From contig NZ_JALJAZ010000001.1 in assembly GCF_022899245.1 (NCBI RefSeq), forward strand, positions 2,391,001-2,455,000: 64,000 nt of DNA, in the 5' to 3' direction. This DNA comes from Falsirhodobacter halotolerans (GTDB taxonomy: Bacteria > Pseudomonadota > Alphaproteobacteria > Rhodobacterales > Rhodobacteraceae). The translations under genes were made by a program, and so were the position numbers. The first letter of the stretch is position 1. Every line of letters starts with the position of its first letter. The notes below the pieces were generated by a model that worked only from the letters and a program-made list of their open reading frames with translations, was not told the DNA's origin and made no database searches. Below, in pieces: positions 42,520 to 51,532 of the stretch.

Positions 42520-44129
42520 GCCCGCACCACCGTCACCGCATCCCCCACCGGCAGCCAGGCATACCCGTTCGGCCCCAGCCGCAAGGTGCCGTCCGACAGG
42601 TCGGCGTTGCGGTGCGGGCCGATCAACTCCTCGCCCCCCGTGATCGCCACGGCCACGGGATTGGCGCCGAGGTTGAAGACACAAAGCACACGCTCCGCCA
42701 CATCCTCGTGCCAGCGGGTGAAGGCAAGGATCGGCTCCGGTAGGTCGTGGAACGCGGTGTGACCGGTGCGCAGGACGGGATGCGCGGACCGGAAGGCCAG
42801 CACCGCGCGATAGGTGTTCAGGACCGTATCCCCTTCCTCTTGCGCGGCCACGTTGCGGGCGGCCTGCGGCGGCTTCACCGGCAGCCACGGCGTGCCGGTG
42901 GTGAAGCCGCCCTCAGCGCTGTCGTCCCATGCCATGGGCGTGCGGCATCCGTCGCGCCCCTTCTCATCCGGCCAGAAGCGCAGGCCCTTGGGATCGGTCA
43001 GCTCGCTGTATTGCAATTCGGTGTCGGTCTGGCCCAGCTCCTCCCCTTGATACAGGCAGAGCGACCCTTCGAAACTGCACAAAAGGGCGGCGGACTGCTT
43101 GGCCACATCCTCGGTCTGGCCATGCGAAGACCACCGCCCCGCATGGCGCGGCACGTCGTGGTTGGAAAACGCCCAGCACGGCCAGCCGTCCGGCGCATCG
43201 CGAAAGAACCCTTCGATCGCCTGACGAAAGAACCCCGCCTCGTAATGATCGCCCAGCATGTCGAAGGAATAGGCCATGTGCAGCCGCTTGGTGCCCGTGG
43301 TGTATTCCCCCATGATCTCGATCCCGCGCAGGGCGTCACCCACCTCGCCCACCATCATGCGCGCGTCATAGGCGTCCGTGACCGCGCGCATCCTCTCCAG
43401 CCAAGGCAGGTTTTCGGGGCGGGATTTGGAGAAGATCTGATCCTGCATGTCATAGGGGTTGATCGGCGGGCGCTCCATGTCCAGCGCCGGGTTCGACCGC
43501 AACGCGCGGTCCTGGAAATAGTAGTTCACCGTATCCAGCCGGAACCCGTCCACGCCGCGATCCAGCCAGAAGCGGAACACGTCCAGAAAATACTCCTGCA
43601 CCTGCGGGTTGTGGAAATTGAACGCGGGCTGTTCGGCCAGAAAGTTGTGCAGGTAATACTGCCGCCGCCCCGCATCCCACGTCCATGCGGTGCCGCCGAA
43701 AATCGCCAGCCAGTTGTTGGGCGGCCCGCCATCGGGCTGCGGATCGGCCCAGACGAACCAGTCGGCCTTGGGATTCGTGCGGTCGCGCCGGCTTTCGGCG
43801 AAGATCGGATGCAGATGCGAGCAATGGGCGATGACCAGATCGACGATGACCTTCAGCCCCAGATCGTGCGCCACCCGCACCAGATCGTCGAAATCGGCCA
43901 GCGTGCCGAACTCGGGATGCACGTCGTAATAGTCCGAGACGTCATAGCCCATGTCCAACATGGGCGAGGGATAGAAGGGCGACAGCCAGATCGCATCCAC
44001 CCCAAGCGAGGCCACATGCGGCAGACGCCGCGTGATTCCCGGCAGATCGCCGATGCCGTCTCCGTTGTCGTCCTGAAACGACCGGGGATAGATCTGATAG
44101 GTTACCGAGCCGCGCCACCAATCCTGCAT
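42516..44129 (-). CDS. Alpha-glucosidase (GH13, oligo-1,6-glucosidase/GH13_23 type)
   Basis: 537 residues. GH13 barrel: YQIYPRSFQDDNGDGIGDL (calcium/second-shell block), nucleophile Asp199 in GVDGFRLDTVNYY, acid/base Glu262 in MMVGEVGD, and stabilising Asp325 in FSNHDVPRH. Conserved region I, usually HxSxxH-W-F, reads DLVIAHCSHLHPIF. No signal peptide, so cytoplasmic hydrolysis of alpha-glucosides (sucrose, trehalulose, maltose or isomaltose are possible). The usual AglEFGK importer genes are not next to it; an MFS gene is divergent across 112 nt. Confidence 0.92.
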   Translation of the reverse strand: MQDWWRGSVTYQIYPRSFQDDNGDGIGDLPGITRRLPHVASLGVDAIWLSPFYPSPMLDMGYDVSDYYDVHPEFGTLADFDDLVRVAHDLGLKVIVDLVIAHCSHLHPIFAESRRDRTNPKADWFVWADPQPDGGPPNNWLAIFGGTAWTWDAGRRQYYLHNFLAEQPAFNFHNPQVQEYFLDVFRFWLDRGVDGFRLDTVNYYFQDRALRSNPALDMERPPINPYDMQDQIFSKSRPENLPWLERMRAVTDAYDARMMVGEVGDALRGIEIMGEYTTGTKRLHMAYSFDMLGDHYEAGFFRQAIEGFFRDAPDGWPCWAFSNHDVPRHAGRWSSHGQTEDVAKQSAALLCSFEGSLCLYQGEELGQTDTELQYSELTDPKGLRFWPDEKGRDGCRTPMAWDDSAEGGFTTGTPWLPVKPPQAARNVAAQEEGDTVLNTYRAVLAFRSAHPVLRTGHTAFHDLPEPILAFTRWHEDVAERVLCVFNLGANPVAVAITGGEELIGPHRNADLSDGTLRLGPNGYAWLPVGDAVTVVRA

Positions 44130-44241
44130 CGTTCACCTCGCATGTGCCTTCCTGCAAACCTACCCATGTATCGGAACAATGAAAGCGTTGATCTTGCCGG
44201 ATGACGGACCCAAGATCGCGCGACATCGACCCGAGGTTCCC

Positions 44242-45474
44242 ATGACACGCGCCCCCGTCTTCACCCCCGTCCTGATCGCGGGCTGCGTGATCCTGATGCT
44301 GTCCTTTGCGATCCGCGCCAGTTTCGGCGTGTTCCAGATCCCGGTGGCCGACACTTTCGGCTGGGCGCGGGCAGAGTTTTCGCTGGCCATCGCCATCCAG
44401 AACCTCGCCTGGGGCATCGGCCAGCCGATCTTCGGCGCGCTGGCCGAACGGTTCGGCGACCGCAAGGCGATCATCGCCGGGGCCGTCACCTATGCCGCGG
44501 GCCTGGTGCTGAGCGCGACGGCCACCACGCCCTTCCAGATGCAGGCGTGGGAGGTGCTGGTGGGCTTCGGCATTGCGGGCACGGGCTTTGGCGTCATTCT
44601 GGCCGTGGTCGGGCGGGCCAGTTCGCCGCAGAACCGTTCCATGGCCTTGGGCATCGCCACGGCGGCGGGATCGGCGGGGCAGATCATCGGCGCGCCCATG
44701 GCCGAACTGCTGCTGGGCCGCATGGACTGGCCGATGGTGTTCGTGGTGTTCGCGGGGGTGGTGCTGGTCTCGCTTCTGGCGCTGCCCTTCATGCGCGCGC
44801 CCGCGCTCGCCTCACGCACCGAGCTGGAGGAGAGCATGGGGCAGGTCCTGTCCCGCGCCTTTCGCGATCCGACCTTTGCGATGATCTTCCTCGGCTTCTT
44901 TTCCTGCGGCTATCAGCTGGCCTTCATCACCGCGCATTTCCCGGCCTTCATCGCCGAATTCTGCGGCCCGCTGCATCCGGGCGGGCTGCTGACGGGGGTG
45001 GGCATCGCCACGACATCGGCCCTGGGGGCGGTGTCGATCGCGGTGATCGGCGTCTTCAACATCATGGGCACGATCACCGCCGGATGGCTGGGCGCGCATT
45101 ATCCGCGCAAATATCTGCTCTTCGGCATCTATGTCGCGCGGACGATCGTGGGGGCGTGGTTCATCCTGACGCCGATGACGCCGCCGACGGTCCTGTTGTT
45201 CTCGGCACTGATGGGCACCTTGTGGCTGGCGACCGTGCCGCTGACCAGCGGGCTGGTCGCGCATATCTATGGCCTGCGGTATATGGGCACGCTTTATGGC
45301 ATCGTCTTTTTCTCGCATCAGTTGGGCGGGTTCCTGGGGGTCTGGCTGGGCGGCGCGCTCTATGATCTATATGGGAATTACACGCTGGTCTGGTGGATCG
45401 GGGTGGGGGTGGGCGCGTTTTCCGCGCTGATCCACCTGCCCATTCGGGAACGGCGGGACGTGGCATTGGCGTAA
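44242..45474 (+). CDS. MFS transporter
   Basis: 410 residues with twelve hydrophobic segments. FGVFQIPVADTFGWARAEFSLAIAI and GALAERFGDRKAI (the loop 2-3 motif G-x-x-x-D-R-x-x) place it in the oxalate/formate-antiporter-like, MCP branch of MFS. The ATG at 44242, with GAGG nine bases upstream, is preferred to the open frame from 44179. Substrate unknown; a sugar role is possible from the neighbouring glucosidase, but its sequence looks more like an organic-anion carrier. Confidence 0.88.
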   Translation: MTRAPVFTPVLIAGCVILMLSFAIRASFGVFQIPVADTFGWARAEFSLAIAIQNLAWGIGQPIFGALAERFGDRKAIIAGAVTYAAGLVLSATATTPFQMQAWEVLVGFGIAGTGFGVILAVVGRASSPQNRSMALGIATAAGSAGQIIGAPMAELLLGRMDWPMVFVVFAGVVLVSLLALPFMRAPALASRTELEESMGQVLSRAFRDPTFAMIFLGFFSCGYQLAFITAHFPAFIAEFCGPLHPGGLLTGVGIATTSALGAVSIAVIGVFNIMGTITAGWLGAHYPRKYLLFGIYVARTIVGAWFILTPMTPPTVLLFSALMGTLWLATVPLTSGLVAHIYGLRYMGTLYGIVFFSHQLGGFLGVWLGGALYDLYGNYTLVWWIGVGVGAFSALIHLPIRERRDVALA

Positions 45475-45483
45475 GGGGTCGGA

Positions 45484-45753
45484 ATGGAAGATCTTCTGCA
45501 GGGGCTGGGTTGGGCGGCCATCATCCTGACGGCGTTGATCGGGGCGCTGGCGGGCTGGATCGCGGCGCTGATCGCGGGGGGGCATCGCGGGCGCTATGTC
45601 GCGATCGGCGTCGCCTCGGCCGTGGCAGTGCCGGTGGTGCTGGGTCTGATCGGCCTTAGCCTTCTGGCGGTCGGCGGGCTTCTGGCCGTCGCGGCGGTGG
45701 CGCTGGTGGGCGCGGGCGTGGTTCTGGTGATCGCCAAGCTGATCTTCGACTGA
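45484..45753 (+). CDS. Small membrane protein, GlsB/YeaQ-like N-terminus
   Basis: 89 residues, three hydrophobic segments. MEDLLQGLGWAAIILTALIGALAGWIAALIAGG resembles the first helix of the GlsB/YeaQ/YmgE family (compare 56754-57008), while the remainder does not match clearly. Starts 9 nt after the MFS stop; its stop overlaps the GT4 start (TGATG), so it is probably translated with the glycosyltransferases. Function unknown. Confidence 0.7.
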   Translation: MEDLLQGLGWAAIILTALIGALAGWIAALIAGGHRGRYVAIGVASAVAVPVVLGLIGLSLLAVGGLLAVAAVALVGAGVVLVIAKLIFD

Positions 45754-46757
45754 TGGTGCCCGACGTCGTCGCCCCGAACCTCAAACGCCGCTTGTCGGGC
45801 GTGACGGCCACCATCGCGCGGCTGGTTCCGGTGCAGGCGCGCGACATCTCCATCGCGGCCACGGGGCCGGGCCTGCCTGCGGGCGTGCCGCATGTGCCCC
45901 TGATCCGGGCGATGACCGCGCCCCGCGACCGCTGGCGGGTCTGGCACGCGCGGCGCAACACCGAGATGCTGACAGGCCTTTTTCTGCGCCATGTCCTGCG
46001 GCGGAAATATCGGCTGCTGTTCACCTCCGCCTCGCAGCGCCGCCACAGCGGATATACCAAATGGCTGATCGGGCGGATGGACGGGATCGTGGCCACCTCG
46101 GAAAAGGGGGCCGCCTATCTGGACCGGGGCGCGGATGTGATCCTGCACGGGATCGACACGGAGGTGTTCACCCCGCCGCAGGACCGCCCCGCCTTGCGGA
46201 CGCGTCTGGGACTGCCGCAGGGGCGGCTGGTCGGGTGCTATGGCCGCATCCGACCGTCCAAGGGGACGGACAATTTCGTGGCGGCGATGATCGACCTGCT
46301 GCCCCGGCACCCCGATGTGACGGCGCTTGTGATGGGGCGGGCGGTGGACAAGGACCGCGCCTTTCTGGATGACCTGAAGGCCCGCATCGCCGCCGCCGGG
46401 CTGACCGACCGCATCCTGCTGCGGCCCGAGGTGACGGTGGACCGGATGCCCGACTGGTATGCCGCGCTGGATCTCTATGTCGCGCCGCAGCGGTGGGAGG
46501 GGTTCGGCCTGACCCCGCTGGAGGCGATGGCCTGCGGGGTGCCGGTCGTTGCCACACGCGTCGGCGCGTTCGAGGAGTTGCTGGGCGATACGGGCCGTCT
46601 GGTCGCGCCCGACGACGTGCCCGCCCTTCGCGAAGCGATCGCCGCCCTGCTGGACACCCCGCCCTCCGACGCCCCGCGCGCGAGGGTGGAGGGCGGCTTT
46701 CGGATCGAGGATGAGGCCCGCGCCCTCAACGCCGTCTATCGCCGGATGCTGGCGTGA
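45753..46757 (+). CDS. GT4 glycosyltransferase, LpcC-like lipopolysaccharide core mannosyltransferase
   Basis: 334 residues. GT-B fold, GT4 family. SASQRRHSGYTKWLIGRMDGIVATS and VILHGIDTEVFTPP in the N-terminal half, GCYGRIRPSKGTDNFVAAM, and the donor-binding E-x7-E block GFGLTPLEAMACGVPVVATRVG. It resembles rhizobial/rhodobacterial LpcC, which adds mannose to the lipid A-Kdo core; the exact donor and acceptor are inferred. Overlaps the following GT29-like gene by four bases. Confidence 0.87.
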   Translation: MVPDVVAPNLKRRLSGVTATIARLVPVQARDISIAATGPGLPAGVPHVPLIRAMTAPRDRWRVWHARRNTEMLTGLFLRHVLRRKYRLLFTSASQRRHSGYTKWLIGRMDGIVATSEKGAAYLDRGADVILHGIDTEVFTPPQDRPALRTRLGLPQGRLVGCYGRIRPSKGTDNFVAAMIDLLPRHPDVTALVMGRAVDKDRAFLDDLKARIAAAGLTDRILLRPEVTVDRMPDWYAALDLYVAPQRWEGFGLTPLEAMACGVPVVATRVGAFEELLGDTGRLVAPDDVPALREAIAALLDTPPSDAPRARVEGGFRIEDEARALNAVYRRMLA

Positions 46758-47377
46758 ACCGGATCGGGTTCTGGATCGCGCGGGCCTTGCGCGAGGATGC
46801 CCGGCTCGCCCCCCTGTCGGTGCCGCAGGCCGAGGTTCTGGCCGCCTGGCGGGGCGCGCGCATCGCGCTGGTCGGCAACGCCCGCGCGCTGGCGGGCACC
46901 CGGCGCGGCACGGAGATCGACGCGGCGGATCACGTCATCCGCATCAACCGCGCCCCCATGCCCGACGTCGCCTCCCACGGCACGCGCACCGACGCGCTGG
47001 CGCTGGCGACCCGCCTTGCCCCCGCCCGCCTGGCCGACCTGTCGCCCGCCCGCGTGATGTGGATGTCGCCCAAGCGCAAACGCCTGACATGGGCGGTGGC
47101 CACGACCCCCGGCTTCTATCTGCATCCGCGCGCCGATTACGACGCGTTGAAGGCCCGGCTGGGCGCCCCGCCCACCACGGGGGCGATGATGATCGACCTT
47201 CTGGCCCGATCGGGCGCGGCGCGCGTGGATCTGTTCGGCTTCGACTTTTTCGCCTCGCTGTCGCTTTCGGGGCGGCGGCAGGCGGCGGACGTGCCGCACG
47301 ACTTCGGGGCGGAGGCGACTTGGGTCCACACCCTCATCGCGCAAGATTCGCGATTTATCCTGCATCCGAACGGATAA
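46754..47377 (+). CDS. GT29 (sialyltransferase-like) family glycosyltransferase
   Basis: 207 residues. Three regions match the sialyl motifs of GT29: an L-like motif at about 36-70 (ARIALVGNARALAG, then IDAADHVIRINRAP), an S-like motif at 140-166 (PTTGAMMIDLL, then VDLFGFDFF), and a VS-like H-x4-E at H182-E187 (HDFGAE). GT29 enzymes transfer sialic acid from CMP-sialic acid; bacterial members are little studied, and the donor may be a different CMP-nonulosonate or Kdo. Coupled to a core GT4 gene, so a role in lipopolysaccharide core decoration is likely. No signal peptide or membrane anchor is seen. Confidence 0.75.
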   Translation: MNRIGFWIARALREDARLAPLSVPQAEVLAAWRGARIALVGNARALAGTRRGTEIDAADHVIRINRAPMPDVASHGTRTDALALATRLAPARLADLSPARVMWMSPKRKRLTWAVATTPGFYLHPRADYDALKARLGAPPTTGAMMIDLLARSGAARVDLFGFDFFASLSLSGRRQAADVPHDFGAEATWVHTLIAQDSRFILHPNG

Positions 47378-47445
47378 TCCTTTCAACCGCAGGGGGGCTG
47401 GGGTAAGGGACGGCGTCCCTCTCTCAGACGAAAAGGAGGTCCAGG

Positions 47446-48468
47446 ATGGGCTACAGGGTCGTCGTCGCGGGTGCCACGGGAAATGTGGGCCGCGAAATGC
47501 TGAACATCCTCGCCGAGCGCGAGTTTCCGATTGACGAGATCGTGGCGCTGGCGTCGCGCAAGTCGATCGGCACCGAGGTCAGCTTCGGCGAGAAGACACT
47601 GAAGACCAAGGACCTCGATACCTTCGATTTCACCGGCTGGGACATGGCGCTGTTCGCCGTCGGGTCGGACGCCACCAAGACCTATGCCCCCAAGGCGGCG
47701 GCGGCGGGCTGCGTGGTCATCGACAACTCCTCTCTCTATCGCTACGACCCCGCCGTTCCGCTGGTCGTGCCGGAGGTGAATGCCGAGGCCGTGGACGGCT
47801 ATACCCGGAAGATGATCATCGCCAACCCCAACTGCTCCACCGCGCAGATGGTCGTGGCGCTGAAGCCCCTGCACGACCGCGCAAAGATCAAGCGCGTTGT
47901 CGTCTCCACCTATCAGTCCGTGTCGGGCGCGGGGAAAGAGGGCATCGACGAGCTGTGGAACCAGACCAAGGGCCTTTACGTCCCCGGTCAGGAGGTCGCG
48001 CCGTCGAAATTCACCAAGCAGATCGCCTTCAACGTGATCCCGCATATCGACGTCTTCCTGGATGACGGGTCCACCAAGGAAGAATGGAAGATGGTGGCCG
48101 AGACGAAGAAGATCCTCGACACCTCCATCAAGGTCACGGCCACCTGCGTGCGGGTGCCGGTCTTTGTCGGCCATTCGGAATCGATCAACATCGAAACCGA
48201 GGATTTCTTGGACGAGGACGAGGCCCGCGACATCCTGCGCGAAGCCCCGGGCATCCTGGTCGTGGACAAGCGCGAGGCCGGCGGCTACGTCACGCCCATC
48301 GAATGCGTGGGCGAATACGCGACCTATATCAGCCGCATCCGTCAGGACAGCACCATCGACAACGGCCTGAACCTGTGGTGCGTGTCGGACAACCTGCGCA
48401 AGGGCGCCGCGCTGAACGCGGTGCAGATCGCCGAAGTGCTGGGCAAGCGCTGTCTGAAGAAAGGGTGA
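47446..48468 (+). CDS. asd: Aspartate-semialdehyde dehydrogenase
   Basis: 340 residues. NADP-binding VVAGATGNVGREML at 6-19, catalytic Cys130 in IANPNCSTAQM, and active-site blocks STYQSVSGAGKEG and CVRVPVFVGHSESI. Reduces aspartyl phosphate to aspartate semialdehyde, the branch point for diaminopimelate/lysine, threonine and methionine; also supplies the polyamine route at 1167-3535. A near-perfect AAAAGGAGGT Shine-Dalgarno precedes the ATG. Confidence 0.96.
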   Translation: MGYRVVVAGATGNVGREMLNILAEREFPIDEIVALASRKSIGTEVSFGEKTLKTKDLDTFDFTGWDMALFAVGSDATKTYAPKAAAAGCVVIDNSSLYRYDPAVPLVVPEVNAEAVDGYTRKMIIANPNCSTAQMVVALKPLHDRAKIKRVVVSTYQSVSGAGKEGIDELWNQTKGLYVPGQEVAPSKFTKQIAFNVIPHIDVFLDDGSTKEEWKMVAETKKILDTSIKVTATCVRVPVFVGHSESINIETEDFLDEDEARDILREAPGILVVDKREAGGYVTPIECVGEYATYISRIRQDSTIDNGLNLWCVSDNLRKGAALNAVQIAEVLGKRCLKKG

Positions 48469-48499
48469 TCGCCGGATCCCCCCTGCGGGCGCACGGGTC

Positions 48500-48946
48500 A
48501 TGACCCTGCGCCTGCGGGCCCACCATCTGCTGTGCCTCCTGACCTATGTGGGGCGCGGCTATACCCCGGATTTCGTGGCGAATTACGACCGGATCGCCGC
48601 ACGGCTGGCCCAGGGCGAGGATATCGTTCTGGTCGACGGCCCCGACGACATCTGCGCGCCCCTTCTGAACGGCCCCTCCCCCCATTGCCACGGCGACAGT
48701 GTGCGCGCACGGGACCGGCGTGCGGCGGCGGATACGGGGCATCTTCTGGGGCAGCGTCTGGACACGGGCACCCGGATCACGCTTGATGCGGCGCGGCTTG
48801 CGGCCCTGCGGCAGGGTTTTGCCGATGGCCGTCTGCGGGCGGCCTGCGCGGGATGCGCCTGGACCGACCTGTGCAACGTCGTGTCCGCCAAGGGATATGC
48901 GCAGACGCGGGTCCATCTTGCGCCCGCCGGACCGCATCCCAGATAA
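48500..48946 (+). CDS. DUF1284 family protein
   Basis: 148 residues. LRAHHLLCLLTYVGRGYTPDFV is the family signature. Cysteines at ICAP, PHC and CAGCAWTDLC suggest a metal or iron-sulfur site, as proposed for DUF1284. No function is established. Starts 31 nt after asd and may be cotranscribed. Confidence 0.85.
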   Translation: MTLRLRAHHLLCLLTYVGRGYTPDFVANYDRIAARLAQGEDIVLVDGPDDICAPLLNGPSPHCHGDSVRARDRRAAADTGHLLGQRLDTGTRITLDAARLAALRQGFADGRLRAACAGCAWTDLCNVVSAKGYAQTRVHLAPAGPHPR

Positions 48947-48969
48947 GCAAGGAAACCGAAGGGAACCCC

Positions 48970-49272
48970 ATGCTCGACACCCAACAGCAGATCCTGATCG
49001 AACAGCGCGTGACCAATCAGGCGAAATCCACGGGGGCCAGCTATCTCCTGTGGTTCTTTCTGGGCACGTTCGGCGTGCACCGCTTCTATCTCGGGCGGCC
49101 CGGCACGGGGTTTGCGATGCTGGCGCTGATGCTTCTGGGGGTGCTGACCTTCGGCATCACCTCGCTCATCGTGCTGGTCTGGTGGGTGGTGGACCTGTTC
49201 CTGATCCCCGGCATGATCGCCGGGGACAAGGATCGCCTGCGCGCCCGGCTGACCGCCGAGATGCTGCGTTAA
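48970..49272 (+). CDS. TM2-domain membrane protein
   Basis: 100 residues. A TM2 domain at about 23-75 (ASYLLWFFLGTFGVHRFYLGRPGTG, then the second helix VWWVVDLFLIPGM): two helices joined by a short loop, with the DRF-like HRF motif. Short polar N-terminal part. Function unknown in bacteria. The ATG at 48970 is taken because the open frame upstream lies inside the DUF1284 gene. Overlaps the convergent carbonic anhydrase gene by 4 nt. Confidence 0.85.
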   Translation: MLDTQQQILIEQRVTNQAKSTGASYLLWFFLGTFGVHRFYLGRPGTGFAMLALMLLGVLTFGITSLIVLVWWVVDLFLIPGMIAGDKDRLRARLTAEMLR

Positions 49273-49916
49273 ACCGGCTTGAACGCGCGGCTGGAGGCGT
49301 CGAACTGTTCGATCTGTCCTTCGCCGATGTCGTTCCAGACGCCGTGCAGCGACAAAAGTCCCTGATCCACCGCATCCTTGACGAAGGGGAAGGTCATCAG
49401 ATTCTCAAGACTGACAAGGATCGCCTGATTTTCCAGCTCGCGCAGCGGATCGGCGGGGGCCGTGGCCTTCACGCGTTCGTATCCCGGGCGCAGGATGTCC
49501 ATCCAGCGCCCCACGAATGAGGTCGATTCCTCCAGCGCGGGGGCGTTGCCTTCGCACATATCAAGGCACCCTTTCACCCCGCCGCAGTTGGAATGGCCCA
49601 GAACCACCACATGCGCGACCTTGAGCGAGGTTACCGCATATTCCACCGCCGCCGACGTGCCGTGGTAATCGTTGTCGGGATTGTAGGGCGGCACGAGGTT
49701 CGCGACATTGCGGTGGATGAACAATTCCCCCGAATCGGCGCCGAAGATCGCGGCCACATCCACGCGGCTGTCGCAGCAGGCGATGACCATGGCGCGGGGG
49801 TGCTGGCCTTCCGTGGCAAGGCGGCGGAACCAGGCCTGATTGCCCTGATAATTGATGGCGCGCCAGCCGTGAAAGCGTTGCACGAGATAGGTGGGGAGGG
49901 GGCGTGCATCCTGCAT
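49269..49916 (-). CDS. Beta-class carbonic anhydrase
   Basis: 215 residues. Zinc ligands Cys47 and the Asp-Arg dyad in ACCDSRVD (46-53), His108 and Cys111 in LGHSNCGGV. Interconverts CO2 and bicarbonate in the cytoplasm. The ATG at 49916 has AAAGGAG five bases upstream; the longer open frame is rejected. Stands alone; a 248-nt gap separates it from the divergent aminopeptidase gene. Confidence 0.94.
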   Translation of the reverse strand: MQDARPLPTYLVQRFHGWRAINYQGNQAWFRRLATEGQHPRAMVIACCDSRVDVAAIFGADSGELFIHRNVANLVPPYNPDNDYHGTSAAVEYAVTSLKVAHVVVLGHSNCGGVKGCLDMCEGNAPALEESTSFVGRWMDILRPGYERVKATAPADPLRELENQAILVSLENLMTFPFVKDAVDQGLLSLHGVWNDIGEGQIEQFDASSRAFKPV

Positions 49917-50128
49917 GAGGGCTCCTTTTGGACATTCGGTTGCCGTCGCGGCACGTCCGGTTCTGGCATTAAACCCGGCGTTTGAACATACCGCGATCCG
50001 CCCGGTTTGGCGCGGGGGCGCGGGGCGGACCTCGGAATGCGCGGCCCCTTGCCATGCGCCCGGCGAATGCCCGCGTCCGCCGGGCGGGAATGGGCGGATC
50101 AAGACTTGCGGCGGCGGGGCAAAGGGCT

Positions 50129-50163
50129 AGGCTCCGCCGCGCCACGACCTTCGGAGCCTTTTT
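50129..50163 (+). promoter_or_regulatory. Hairpin with T-run that covers the Shine-Dalgarno of the M17 aminopeptidase
   Basis: AGGCTCCG (50129-50136) is perfectly complementary to CGGAGCCT (50152-50159), with a 15-nt loop. The right arm holds GGAG (50153-50156), 8 nt before the ATG at 50165, and is followed by TTTTT (50159-50163). In RNA it could either hide the ribosome-binding site or act as a weak terminator. Confidence 0.5.
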
Positions 50164-50164
50164 C

Positions 50165-51529
50165 ATGGACCTGCCTCTCAGCCCCGCCGATGCCACGACC
50201 CGCCCCCTGATCGCCGTCCCCGCCGAGGGGCTGGCCGATTGGCTTCAGACACAGGATGCGGCCACCCGCGCCTGGCTGGACGGAACGGGCTTTGCCGCCG
50301 CGTTGGGGGATGTGCGTCTGGTGCCGGGACCGGACGGCGCGCCCGCCTTTGCGGTGATCGGGCACGGCACGGCCGCCGCCCGCCGCCGCACGCGCTTTGG
50401 TCTCGCGGCGGCGGCGCGTCTGCCGGCGGGCGACTGGCACATCGAAGGGCTGGACGGGCCCGATCTGGAGGAGGCGGTGCTCGCCTTCCTTCTGGGGCGG
50501 TATCGCTTCACCCGTTACAAACGTGGTCCGGTTGAGGGGCCGCGCCTGAAACTGCCCGCAGGGGCCGACCGGCTGGCCGCGCTGGCGCGGGGCGAATGGC
50601 TGACCCGCGACCTGATCAACACCCCCGCCGCCGACATGGGCCCGGAGGAGCTGGAGGCCGCCACGCAGGATCTTGCCACCCGCTGCGGGGCCGCGCTGGC
50701 GGTCACCAAGGGCGACGGCTTGCGCGACGGGTTCCCGATGATCCATGCGGTGGGGGCGGGATCGGACCGCGCGCCGCGTCTTCTGGATCTGACATGGGGC
50801 ACCACGGGCCCGCACCTGACGCTGGTGGGCAAGGGCATCGTCTTCGATACGGGCGGCCTGGACCTGAAGCCCGCCGCGTCGATGCTGCTGATGAAAAAGG
50901 ACATGGGCGGCGCGGCCACGGTTCTGGGCCTTGCGCAGATGATCATGGAACTGGCCCTGCCCGTCCGGCTGCGGGTGCTGATCCCGGTGGCGGAAAACGC
51001 CGTCTCGGGCCGGGCGATGCGTCCGGGCGACATCCTGACCTCGCGCAAGGGCCTGACGGTGGAGGTCAACAACACCGACGCCGAAGGGCGGCTGGTGCTG
51101 GCCGACGCGCTGGCCCTGGCGGCGGAGGGTGCGCCGGACCTCACCATCTCCATGGCGACGCTGACGGGGGCCGCGCGGGTGGCCGTGGGGCCGGATCTTG
51201 CGCCGTTCTTCACCGACAATGACGCCGATGCGGCCGCGTTGCAGACCGCCGCCGCGACCGCATTCGACCCCGTCTGGCGGATGCCCTTCTGGCAGCCCTA
51301 TGAGGCGATGATCGAACCCGCCATCGCCGATCTGGACAACGCGCCCGCGGGCGGCATGGCGGGCGCGATCACGGCCGCGCTGTTCCTGCGCCGCTTCGCC
51401 CCGGAGCGGTATGTGCATTTCGACATCTATGGCCATCAGCCGACCGATGCGCCCGGCCGCCCGAAAGGGGGTTCCGGCCAAGGTGCGCGCGCCATTCTGG
51501 CCGCCCTGCCCGGTCTTCTGGATATCTGA
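50165..51529 (+). CDS. M17 family leucyl aminopeptidase
   Basis: 454 residues. Two-metal M17 domain: VGKGIVFDTGGLDLKP (Lys223, Asp228 region), MKKDMGGAATVLG (Asp246) and NTDAEGRLVLADAL (Asp305, Glu307, Arg309). The N-terminal domain is shorter than in E. coli PepA, as in the alphaproteobacterial subgroup. Removes N-terminal residues from peptides in the cytoplasm. The NlpC/P60 gene begins 3 nt after its stop, and a hairpin overlaps its ribosome-binding site. Confidence 0.93.
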   Translation: MDLPLSPADATTRPLIAVPAEGLADWLQTQDAATRAWLDGTGFAAALGDVRLVPGPDGAPAFAVIGHGTAAARRRTRFGLAAAARLPAGDWHIEGLDGPDLEEAVLAFLLGRYRFTRYKRGPVEGPRLKLPAGADRLAALARGEWLTRDLINTPAADMGPEELEAATQDLATRCGAALAVTKGDGLRDGFPMIHAVGAGSDRAPRLLDLTWGTTGPHLTLVGKGIVFDTGGLDLKPAASMLLMKKDMGGAATVLGLAQMIMELALPVRLRVLIPVAENAVSGRAMRPGDILTSRKGLTVEVNNTDAEGRLVLADALALAAEGAPDLTISMATLTGAARVAVGPDLAPFFTDNDADAAALQTAAATAFDPVWRMPFWQPYEAMIEPAIADLDNAPAGGMAGAITAALFLRRFAPERYVHFDIYGHQPTDAPGRPKGGSGQGARAILAALPGLLDI

Positions 51530-51532
51530 ACG

